Origin: an uncultured Rhizobiaceae group bacterium | GTDB taxonomy: Bacteria; Pseudomonadota; Alphaproteobacteria; Rhizobiales; Rhizobiaceae | Assembly: GCA_937944075.1 (NCBI GenBank) | Contig: CALDZZ010000222.1 | Coordinates: 1-5,697, forward strand | Direction of reading: 5' to 3' | DNA: 5,697 nucleotides | Shown here: positions 1 to 4,081 of the stretch, piece after piece | How positions within the stretch are numbered: position 1 is the stretch's first letter | Layout of the letters: every line of letters starts with the position of its first letter | Notes under the pieces: generated by a model | The model's input: only the letters and a program-made list of their open reading frames with translations | What the model was told of the DNA's origin: nothing | Database searches by the model: none | Position numbers and translations under genes: made by a program

Positions 1-327
1 CATGCCACGGTCCATTTTCACCAAGGCACTTTCGCTAGTAATGTTGGAGAGTTCTGCACCGTGTTCTTTCAGGATTTCTGCTGCTTCCAGGTTGAGAAAC
101 TCAATACCGATTTCCTCTAGCACTTTCATCGCCGTATCATGAATAGCTTCCACCCCTTCAGGCGGGAGTGGCTCAGTCGGTTTGTCTGTATTTTGAGGAA
201 CTGACCAGGGTATCTGCTTGATAGCGGCTCCCTGTCCACGCTTGTTGCCTGCACGCCCTCCACCGCGTGTGTGGCGGCTGGTTCGCTTGGGCGTTTCTTC
301 TGCTGAACTGATCTCCTCGATGGACAT
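1..327 (-). CDS. MttB-family (trimethylamine/glycine betaine methyltransferase-like) protein, N-terminal part
   Basis: Only the first 109 codons lie in the window; the gene continues past the left edge (family members are about 500 residues). The ATG at 327 is preceded on the minus strand by AGGAG with 5 nt spacing, which fixes the start. Residues 10-35 are basic and Gly/Arg-rich (TPKRTSRHTRGGGRAGNKRG). The family's N-terminal pattern follows: IPWSVPQNTDKPTEPLPPEGVE split as IPWSVPQ and EPLPPEGVEAIHD, then the helix MKVLEEIGIEFLNLEAAEIL and the segment ending ALVKMDRGM. COG5598 proteins transfer a methyl group from a methylamine or betaine to a cobalamin (corrinoid) protein in the cytoplasm. 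Alphaproteobacterial members usually lack pyrrolysine and are linked to betaine-type substrates. The residue that decides this lies outside the window, so the substrate is unknown. The gene is divergent from the GST gene. Confidence 0.85.
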   Translation of the reverse strand, partial: MSIEEISSAEETPKRTSRHTRGGGRAGNKRGQGAAIKQIPWSVPQNTDKPTEPLPPEGVEAIHDTAMKVLEEIGIEFLNLEAAEILKEHGAELSNITSESALVKMDRGM

Positions 328-380
328 GGTTTCTCCTGTTCATGTCGATTTCTTTTTGCTGAGTTTGGCAGTTGAAGCAA

Positions 381-409
381 ATAAAGCAATCATAAAAATA
401 CGACATCAA
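381..409 (-). promoter_or_regulatory. Possible promoter of the MttB-family gene
   Basis: On the minus strand, TTGATG (plus 404-409) and CTTTAT (plus 381-386) are separated by 17 nt. They lie about 55-80 nt before the ATG at 327. The fit to the alphaproteobacterial CTTGA(C)/CTATAT pattern is moderate. The -35 hexamer overlaps a 13-nt tandem repeat. This is a pattern match only. Confidence 0.35.
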
Positions 410-420
410 AATACGACACC
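395..420. repeat. Tandem 13-nt direct repeat, operator-like
   Basis: Two abutting 13-nt units, AAAATACGACATC (395-407) and AAAATACGACACC (408-420), are identical at 12 of 13 positions. They lie 68-93 nt upstream of the MttB-family start and overlap its proposed -35. Direct half-sites spaced a little over one helical turn suit an activator that binds as a tandem pair, as AraC-type regulators do. No regulator is identified. Confidence 0.6.
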
Positions 421-490
421 AGCAAGTAAGTGGATAGTTCTTGTAAATTCCTGTACAGCTTGAAGTCATGGAATTTTGCACTCAAAATAA

Positions 491-514
491 AGGCAACATC
501 ACAAATATTTGCCT
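491..514. repeat. Inverted repeat upstream of the GST gene
   Basis: AGGCAA (491-496) and TTGCCT (509-514) form a perfect 6-bp dyad with a 12-nt AT-rich spacer, about 86 nt before the GST start codon. It could be an operator or chance. I see nothing else supportable in the GST side of the spacer (421-599), including no convincing -35/-10 pair. Confidence 0.35.
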
Positions 515-599
515 CGCGTGACAAGCGGCATCCGTGTATTTGAATGCGTGTGTTGAAGACTGTGTTTCAATGCCCGAAATATTGAAAATTGGAAATTTA

Positions 600-1286
600 A
601 TGACAATCAAACTTTATGAACTCGCCGCTGAAAACAAGGAACTGAGATTTAGCCCGTTTGTTTGGCGCACACGTATGGCACTCTTACACAAGGGGCTGGA
701 TTTTGAATCACATCCCTGGCAATTCAGGGATCGCACTGAAACCGATCACAAGATGGTTCCAGCCATATATGATGGCGATACTATGATGACGGACAGTTGG
801 GAAATTGCCAAATATCTGGATGCCCAATATCCTGACAAACCATTGTTGATGAACGGTGCAGAAGGCGAAGCCCATGCCCTTCTGGTCAGTAATATTTGCA
901 ATACGCAGGTTTTTGGTACAGCTGCCTCCATGGCACTTTATCCAGTTTCAAAGCTGATTGATGCAGAGAGCGCTGCCTATTTTGTCGAGACACGGGAAGC
1001 CAAGTTTGGAAAGAAGCTTTCTGAGATCAATAATGACGATCAGGATGCAGCTAAAACAGCGCTTGCCAAGGGCATGGCTGTATTTGAAGCAACCCTGGGC
1101 GCAAGCAAGTTTTTGGGCGGCGATAGCCCTACCTATGCTGATTATACCTTGTTTGGCATCCTAAAATGGATTGATGTTGTTGCTTACCGTCCAGTTGCAG
1201 AAGACAGCAATATTGGCAAGTGGTTCGATACACTCGATGGTTTGTATGGTGGTAATGCAGCCAAAGCGCCTACTGTGCGTGGTTAA
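600..1286 (+). CDS. Glutathione S-transferase family protein, LigE/beta-etherase-like
   Basis: This is a 228-residue cytosolic GST-fold protein that would bind glutathione and conjugate it to, or reduce, a small electrophile. The N-terminal thioredoxin-like domain (residues 3-80) carries IKLYEL, the helix segment FSPFVWRTRMALLHKGL (17-33), the cis-Pro loop VPAI (Pro54) and the TDSW glutathione-contact motif (Asp65-Ser66). The helical C-terminal domain contains FLGGDSPTYADYTLFG (171-186), the usual GST N-capping region. The SPxVWRTxxALxHKG pattern resembles lignin beta-etherase LigE more than classic theta or beta GSTs, but these relatives are widespread and ether cleavage is not implied. The start at 600 is chosen because family proteins begin close to the first strand and GGA lies 6 nt upstream. 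In-frame starts at 534 (GTG) and 570 (ATG) would add a tail unlike the family. The gene stands alone, divergent from the MttB-family gene and convergent with tRNA-Arg. Confidence 0.85.
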   Translation: MTIKLYELAAENKELRFSPFVWRTRMALLHKGLDFESHPWQFRDRTETDHKMVPAIYDGDTMMTDSWEIAKYLDAQYPDKPLLMNGAEGEAHALLVSNICNTQVFGTAASMALYPVSKLIDAESAAYFVETREAKFGKKLSEINNDDQDAAKTALAKGMAVFEATLGASKFLGGDSPTYADYTLFGILKWIDVVAYRPVAEDSNIGKWFDTLDGLYGGNAAKAPTVRG

Positions 1287-1296
1287 TGATAAGAGC

Positions 1297-1328
1297 GCTG
1301 CTTCAGTCAATCTTGAGGTTGAAGCAGC
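1297..1328. repeat. Perfect 9-bp inverted repeat in the convergent spacer
   Basis: GCTGCTTCA (1297-1305) and TGAAGCAGC (1320-1328) are exact reverse complements around a 14-nt loop, starting 11 nt after the GST stop. No T-run follows on either strand, so it is not a classic intrinsic terminator. It could protect a 3' end or give Rho-type termination between the convergent GST and tRNA-Arg transcripts. Confidence 0.45.
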
Positions 1329-1340
1329 AGCCTGCCGAGT

Positions 1341-1374
1341 AACACCATGTTGCAAGCGGTGTTCTTTGCTTTTA
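1341..1374 (+). terminator. Weak candidate terminator after the GST gene
   Basis: AACACC (1341-1346) pairs with GGTGTT (1358-1363) across an 11-nt loop. It is followed by a T-rich stretch (CTTTGCTTTT, 1364-1373). The stem has only 6 bp and the T-run is broken, so efficiency is doubtful. Confidence 0.35.
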
Positions 1375-1399
1375 CAAAAATCTTGTCTGGAAAATGAAG

Positions 1400-1476
1400 T
1401 GGCGATCCGGGAAGGATTCGAACCCTCGACCTACTGATTAGAAGTCAGTTGCTCTATCCAGCTGAGCTACCGGACC
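1400..1476 (-). tRNA. tRNA-Arg (anticodon TCT)
   Basis: The 77-nt minus-strand gene has a full cloverleaf. The acceptor GGTCCGG (1476-1470) pairs with CCGGATC, with one G-U at 2-71. The D arm is GCTC...GAGC. The anticodon stem ACTGA/TCAGT encloses the loop CTTCTAA with anticodon TCT at plus positions 1442-1440. The T arm contains GGTTCGAATCC. The discriminator is G (1403) and CCA is encoded (1402-1400). The tRNA reads AGA and, with wobble, AGG codons. It is last in the leftward block, 54 nt after the stop codon of the complex I subunit gene. Confidence 0.97.
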
Positions 1477-1487
1477 ACTTGATGCAC

Positions 1488-1517
1488 CTGTAGCAACTAA
1501 AACATGATTCTGACAAG
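1488..1517 (-). promoter_or_regulatory. Possible promoter of tRNA-Arg
   Basis: On the minus strand CTTGTC (plus 1512-1517) is followed after 18 nt by CTACAG (plus 1488-1493), ending 11 nt before the tRNA 5' end. It resembles the alphaproteobacterial stable-RNA promoter form with a slightly long spacer. If real, tRNA-Arg can be made independently of the upstream genes. Confidence 0.4.
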
Positions 1518-1530
1518 TGTGGATATGAAT

Positions 1531-1836
1531 TTAATGCGTCCATGGCAAGGTGCGATCCGTGCTGAAATTTTCAGCATAGGACATGATACGGCGCTTTTGC
1601 TTTTGCGGTTTCTGAACGCTGTAGGCAATGCCGTTTTTTTCTGCATAGGCCTTGGCATCATCCAGCGACTTGAACTCAAGTTTAATCTGGGTTCTTGTGT
1701 CTGAAGAACTGGTATATCCCATCAGCGGCTCAACCTTGCGAGGCTCTTCCTGTTCAAACTCCAATACCCAAGCATCAGTTTTTGCCTTGCCTGATTGCAT
1801 CGCTGTTTTGGTTGGTTTGAAAATTCTGGCTGACAT
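1531..1836 (-). CDS. NADH dehydrogenase (complex I) accessory subunit, NDUFS4/ETC_C1 family
   Basis: The 101-residue product matches the alphaproteobacterial 'ETC complex I subunit', the bacterial relative of mitochondrial NDUFS4 (18 kDa/AQDQ), a small peripheral-arm protein that stabilises complex I near its NADH-oxidising module. Visible family landmarks are ARIFKPTKTAMQSGKAKT (residues 3-20), WVLEFE (23-28), PLMGYTSS (37-44), AKAYAEKNGIAY (61-72) and the C-terminal SYAENF...PWTH (86-101). Length is normal and there is no membrane segment, fitting a matrix/cytoplasm-side subunit. Three in-frame ATGs exist (1848, 1845, 1836). The last gives the usual family N terminus MSARI and has GGA just upstream, but the longer 105-residue form is possible. 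The gene lies between two tRNA genes, 36 nt after the tRNA-Pro 3' end. There is no room for a promoter in that gap, so cotranscription with tRNA-Pro is likely. Confidence 0.93.
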   Translation of the reverse strand: MSARIFKPTKTAMQSGKAKTDAWVLEFEQEEPRKVEPLMGYTSSSDTRTQIKLEFKSLDDAKAYAEKNGIAYSVQKPQKQKRRIMSYAENFSTDRTLPWTH

Positions 1837-1872
1837 GGTTTCCATCATTTATGTTCAGGAAGATTGAAGAGA

Positions 1873-1949
<77 letters not shown>

Positions 1950-2034
1950 ACTGATCAAAGTCAAAGTTTCACTACACTGACACGCAATGTGGCGCAAGCA
2001 GGAATCACACAATATTGAAAGAAATTTTGTGATT

Positions 2035-2550
2035 TCAGTCCTTTGCATCGAAAAACCGATGATTCAGGAAATCTCCACGCTTTAGGCCAATTTGTCTCGC
2101 CATTCCGGCTCTTAATTCAAGCACATGGGAAACCGGTTCGCCCGAGGTTATGATGCCTAAAGAAAATGGCTTTGTATTGGTTTCAACGCGGGCAATTTTA
2201 CCATCAGGTTTTATGAAGACCATATCCAGTGACAGCGGGGTATTCTTCATCCACATGTTGACGACTGAGTTTTCACCAAAATCAAAAAGCATTCCATGGG
2301 TTGGCAACATGGTTTCACGAAACATCAACCCTCTCGCCCGCTCATCGACGTCATCGGCAATTTCGACACTAAACTCAAAAACACCGCTTGAAGTTTTAAT
2401 GCTCAAGGTTTCAACAGGGAAAACGGCAGCAGGATCAGGTTTCGGCGCAGCGAAACCAACCTGACCAGGCAAGGCAGTCATAAACCCAATCAAAAAAGTA
2501 AGTAAAGCAAGCCTGAAAATGGATTGAATCAATACGAACTGTCGAAGCAA
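2035..2550 (-). CDS. DUF192 family secreted protein, TTG start
   Basis: The 171-residue precursor belongs to DUF192 (COG1430), a small beta-rich domain of unknown function, often exported. Residues 1-34 form a signal peptide: a short n-region with Arg3 and Arg13, the hydrophobic core LALLTFLIGFMTALPG, and probable cleavage after GFA (32-34). The domain spans about 46-167 and shows the hallmark segments RARGLMFRE (71-79), HGMLFDF (85-91), NMWMKNTPLSLDMVFI (98-113) and SHVLELRAGMA (141-151). The TTG start at 2550 is supported by AAGGGAG at 2564-2558 with 7-nt spacing. The first in-frame ATG would cut the signal peptide in half. The gene follows the cold-shock gene by 83 nt on the same strand and is probably cotranscribed. 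That gap can form two mutually exclusive hairpins, one abutting the ribosome site. The biochemical role is unknown. Confidence 0.92.
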   Translation of the reverse strand: MLRQFVLIQSIFRLALLTFLIGFMTALPGQVGFAAPKPDPAAVFPVETLSIKTSSGVFEFSVEIADDVDERARGLMFRETMLPTHGMLFDFGENSVVNMWMKNTPLSLDMVFIKPDGKIARVETNTKPFSLGIITSGEPVSHVLELRAGMARQIGLKRGDFLNHRFFDAKD

Positions 2551-2557
2551 ATCTGGT

Positions 2558-2564
2558 CTCCCTT
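2558..2564 (-). promoter_or_regulatory. Ribosome binding site that decides the TTG start of the DUF192 gene
   Basis: AAGGGAG on the minus strand lies 7 nt before TTG (2550-2548). No such site precedes any ATG in the frame, so it supports TTG initiation and the complete signal peptide. Confidence 0.75.
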
Positions 2565-2625
2565 ACAAGATAAAGGCCAATTAAGCGCTATCTTGCATGG
2601 AAATCTGTTTTCACAATGGCAAGAT
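2565..2625 (-). other. Leader segment with two competing hairpins before the DUF192 gene
   Basis: On the minus strand, segment A is ATCTTGC (2625-2619), B is GCAAGATA (2596-2589) and C is TATCTTGT (2572-2565). A-B pairs over 7 bp with a 22-nt loop. B-C pairs over 8 bp (one G-U) with a 16-nt loop. Only one can form at a time. C touches the ribosome binding site at 2564-2558. Pairing is visible in the sequence; any switching function is inference. Confidence 0.35.
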
Positions 2626-2633
2626 GACGAGGC

Positions 2634-3215
2634 TCAGTTTGTTTGATTAGCTGGGTTTTCACTGTCGGGGAATATCTCTGCCGCCATTAGCCCTTTTGGT
2701 CCATTACCAAAACGAACCAGAACGTATTGCCCGGGGCGCAACTCTGTCAGGCCAAAGCGGCGCAGGGTTTCCATGTGGACGAAAATGTCCTCGGAACCAC
2801 GTGTCACAAAGCCATAACCCTTGTTACGATTGAACCATTTGACTTGAACACGCTCAAGCTCACTGTCGGCCTGAACGTCGAAGTGTGTTTTACCGCCTTC
2901 TTTTTGCAGTGGGTGGGTCGCGGTGCTTTCGTCCATTGAAAGGACCCGAAATGCCTGATAGCCACGATCTCTTTGTACAACTTCACAAACTATTCTGGCA
3001 CCTTCAAGTGCAGTCTGGAAACCATCTCTTCTAAGGCATGTTACGTGAATGAGGACATCAGAAATGTCATTGTCAGGGACAATAAAGCCAAAACCTTTCG
3101 ACACATCAAACCACTTGATGTATCCGGCTATCTCAAAAAGCTTTGCTGTTTCGCCATCCGTAAGCTCATCTGCCTTGGAGATATCCGTGTTCAGATTTTT
3201 GTTTTCCCCCGTCAT
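2634..3215 (-). CDS. Cold-shock protein with two cold-shock domains
   Basis: The 193-residue cytoplasmic nucleic-acid-binding protein has two tandem cold-shock (OB-fold) domains. CSD1 spans about 29-94 with RNP1 KGFGFI (40-45) and RNP2 VLIHV (54-58). CSD2 spans about 122-183 with RNP1 KGYGFV (132-137) and RNP2 IFVHM (144-148). A charged 27-residue linker (95-121) joins them. Such proteins bind single-stranded RNA or DNA and act as RNA chaperones. Double-domain forms of about 190 residues are typical of alphaproteobacteria (Caulobacter CspC/CspD type), where some respond to stationary phase rather than cold. CSD1 has Leu55 where RNP2 usually has Phe, so the domains may differ in affinity. The N-terminal 28 residues are acidic and probably disordered. 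The ATG at 3215 is the only good start: an in-frame ATG 21 nt upstream stops after two codons. It is first in the leftward block and divergent from gloA. Confidence 0.93.
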   Translation of the reverse strand: MTGENKNLNTDISKADELTDGETAKLFEIAGYIKWFDVSKGFGFIVPDNDISDVLIHVTCLRRDGFQTALEGARIVCEVVQRDRGYQAFRVLSMDESTATHPLQKEGGKTHFDVQADSELERVQVKWFNRNKGYGFVTRGSEDIFVHMETLRRFGLTELRPGQYVLVRFGNGPKGLMAAEIFPDSENPANQTN

Positions 3216-3263
3216 AACTGACTCACTTTACCGCATGTACTAAAAACTGATTCTTGCTCTAAC

Positions 3264-3293
3264 AATAGCACTTGAGAAGCCGGATACTGCAAG
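3264..3293 (-). promoter_or_regulatory. Possible promoter of the cold-shock gene
   Basis: On the minus strand TTGCAG (plus 3288-3293) and GCTATT (plus 3264-3269) are 18 nt apart, with a CTATTG alternative one base later. This would give a leader of roughly 40 nt before ATG 3215. The match is weak and other positions are possible. Confidence 0.22.
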
Positions 3294-3295
3294 TT

Positions 3296-3335
3296 AAAAA
3301 AGTAAAAAAAGCCTTAACCCTTGCCTGTTGAGGCT
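3296..3335 (-). terminator. Terminator-like hairpin and T-runs reading towards the cold-shock gene
   Basis: A dyad (3310-3318 with 3327-3335, 8-nt loop) is followed on the minus strand by TTTTTTT, AC, TTTTTT (3310-3296). On this strand the stem is AGCCT/AGGCT plus AAC/GTT with one C-A mismatch. On the plus strand the same bases pair without mismatch (one G-U). No minus-strand gene lies upstream to be terminated. It could be a leader attenuator, the end of an antisense RNA, or an operator for gloA. Confidence 0.35.
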
Positions 3336-3347
3336 AATCATCTATCT
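3320..3347 (+). promoter_or_regulatory. Possible promoter of gloA
   Basis: CTTGCC (3320-3325) and CTATCT (3342-3347) are separated by 16 nt and resemble the alphaproteobacterial CTTGAC/CTATAT form. The predicted RNA would begin near 3354, giving a leader of about 36 nt. The -35 sits in the centre of the 3310-3335 dyad. Confidence 0.4.
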
Positions 3348-3389
3348 AAATCCACAGAAAATTAGGCTTACAAGGGGAAATTCACCATC

Positions 3390-3842
3390 ATGAAGTATCT
3401 ACATACAATGGTTAGAATCAGCGATTTGGACAAATCAATCGATTTTTACTGCGGTAAACTGGGCATGGTCGAGATTCATCGTTATGACAGTGAAGGCGGA
3501 AGATTTACCAACATTTTCCTTAGCGCACCAGATGATCTGGACAAAACAAAGGACAAAGGCAGCACAGATAGAGCCCCTTGCCTAGAACTCACCTACAATT
3601 GGGACCCTGAAGACTACAAAGGCGGTCGAAACTTCGGCCATCTTGCCTATGCCGTTGATGATATATACGAAACCTGTGCTGATCTGATGGAGAAAGGAAT
3701 CACCATCAACAGACCACCGCGTGACGGTTACATGGCCTTTATACGCTCACCCGATGGCATTTCCATAGAATTGCTGCAAAAAGGCGACGCCCTTGAACCT
3801 GCTGAACCCTGGAAAAGCATGGAAAATACAGGAGAGTGGTAA
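3390..3842 (+). CDS. gloA: Glyoxalase I (lactoylglutathione lyase)
   Basis: The 150-residue cytosolic metalloenzyme converts the methylglyoxal-glutathione hemithioacetal to S-lactoylglutathione, the first step of methylglyoxal detoxification before glyoxalase II. Two beta-alpha-beta-beta-beta modules of the VOC fold are visible. The first starts at LHTMVRISDLDKSIDFYCGKLGM (4-26), cited here as LHTMVRISDLDKS and IDFYCGKLGM. The second starts at FGHLAYAVDDIYE (82-94). The four metal ligands of the E. coli enzyme are all conserved: His5, Glu66 (LELTYNW), His84 (FGHLAY) and Glu127 (SIELLQ). The length is close to the short bacterial, typically Ni-dependent, class, with a C-terminal tail of about 17 residues beyond E. 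coli GloA. AAGGGG lies 12 nt before the ATG, slightly far but usable. The gene appears monocistronic. A candidate promoter with a dyad over its -35 lies upstream and a weak terminator follows. Confidence 0.95.
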   Translation: MKYLHTMVRISDLDKSIDFYCGKLGMVEIHRYDSEGGRFTNIFLSAPDDLDKTKDKGSTDRAPCLELTYNWDPEDYKGGRNFGHLAYAVDDIYETCADLMEKGITINRPPRDGYMAFIRSPDGISIELLQKGDALEPAEPWKSMENTGEW

Positions 3843-3860
3843 ACTATCCGGCATAATTGC

Positions 3861-3899
3861 CTGAAAGTTTGTTGGCCTCCCAATTTTGACTTTTTTCAG
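3861..3899 (+). terminator. Weak candidate terminator after gloA
   Basis: A two-part stem pairs AAAGT (3864-3868) with ACTTT (3889-3893) and TTGG (3872-3875) with CCAA (3880-3883). It runs into a six-T tract (3891-3896). CTGAAA/TTTCAG (3861-3866, 3894-3899) is an alternative outer pairing. The stems are short and AU-rich. Confidence 0.3.
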
Positions 3900-3966
3900 C
3901 CTTATTTCGTGTCTAGCTGTATTGCCGTATTGGTGAGCAGGCAAAAAATTTTAAAATTACTGTTTG

Positions 3967-3999
3967 TTAACCATAAATAACGCAAATTAATATTGATTC
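3967..3999 (+). promoter_or_regulatory. CtrA-like box and nearby GANTC site upstream of the M15A gene
   Basis: TTAACCAT (3967-3974) matches a known form of the CtrA recognition sequence, and TAAC follows seven bases after TTAA as an imperfect second half-site. GATTC (3995-3999) is a CcrM methylation site (GANTC). Both precede the lipoprotein gene in an AT-rich 222-nt spacer. A possible -35/-10 (TTGTTA at 3963-3968, TAATAT about 18 nt later) overlaps the box. Binding is inferred from the motif only. Confidence 0.35.
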
Positions 4000-4030
4000 T
4001 GGATTGCATAATCTGATCAAGGTTTGCTTT

Positions 4031-4081
4031 ATGGAAATGTTATTTTTGGGGCGAGCCACTAATTTTGTACAACGACGATAA
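4031..4081 (+). CDS. Possible 16-residue leader peptide overlapping the M15A gene start
   Basis: ATG at 4031 with AAGG 8 nt upstream opens MEMLFLGRATNFVQRR and stops at 4079-4081. It overlaps the proposed TTG start (4065) of the next gene in another frame. It has a better start codon and ribosome site than that gene. It may be a translated leader that couples to the lipoprotein gene, a remnant of its true N terminus after an indel, or chance. Confidence 0.2.
   Translation: MEMLFLGRATNFVQRR

Noticed and set aside
126..481. Two minus-strand open frames in other phases (126-389 and 173-481)
   Set aside because: They overlap the MttB-family coding region, which has family similarity and a good ribosome site; they show no recognisable features.
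534..599. GTG (534) or ATG (570) as the GST start
   Set aside because: They add up to 22 residues before the first beta-strand with no family match; ATG 600 gives the usual N terminus and has GGA 6 nt upstream.
1297..1328. 9-bp hairpin after the GST gene as an intrinsic terminator
   Set aside because: The stem is perfect but has no following T-run on either strand, so it is listed only as an inverted repeat.
1171..1437. Plus-strand 88-codon open frame ending in AIREGFEPSTY
   Set aside because: It overlaps the GST gene in another frame and runs antisense into tRNA-Arg, giving a common artefactual C terminus.
3228..3236. Two-codon ATG-CGG-TAA minigene just upstream of the cold-shock start
   Set aside because: No ribosome site precedes it and a 9-nt ORF is expected by chance; it only excludes a longer N terminus.
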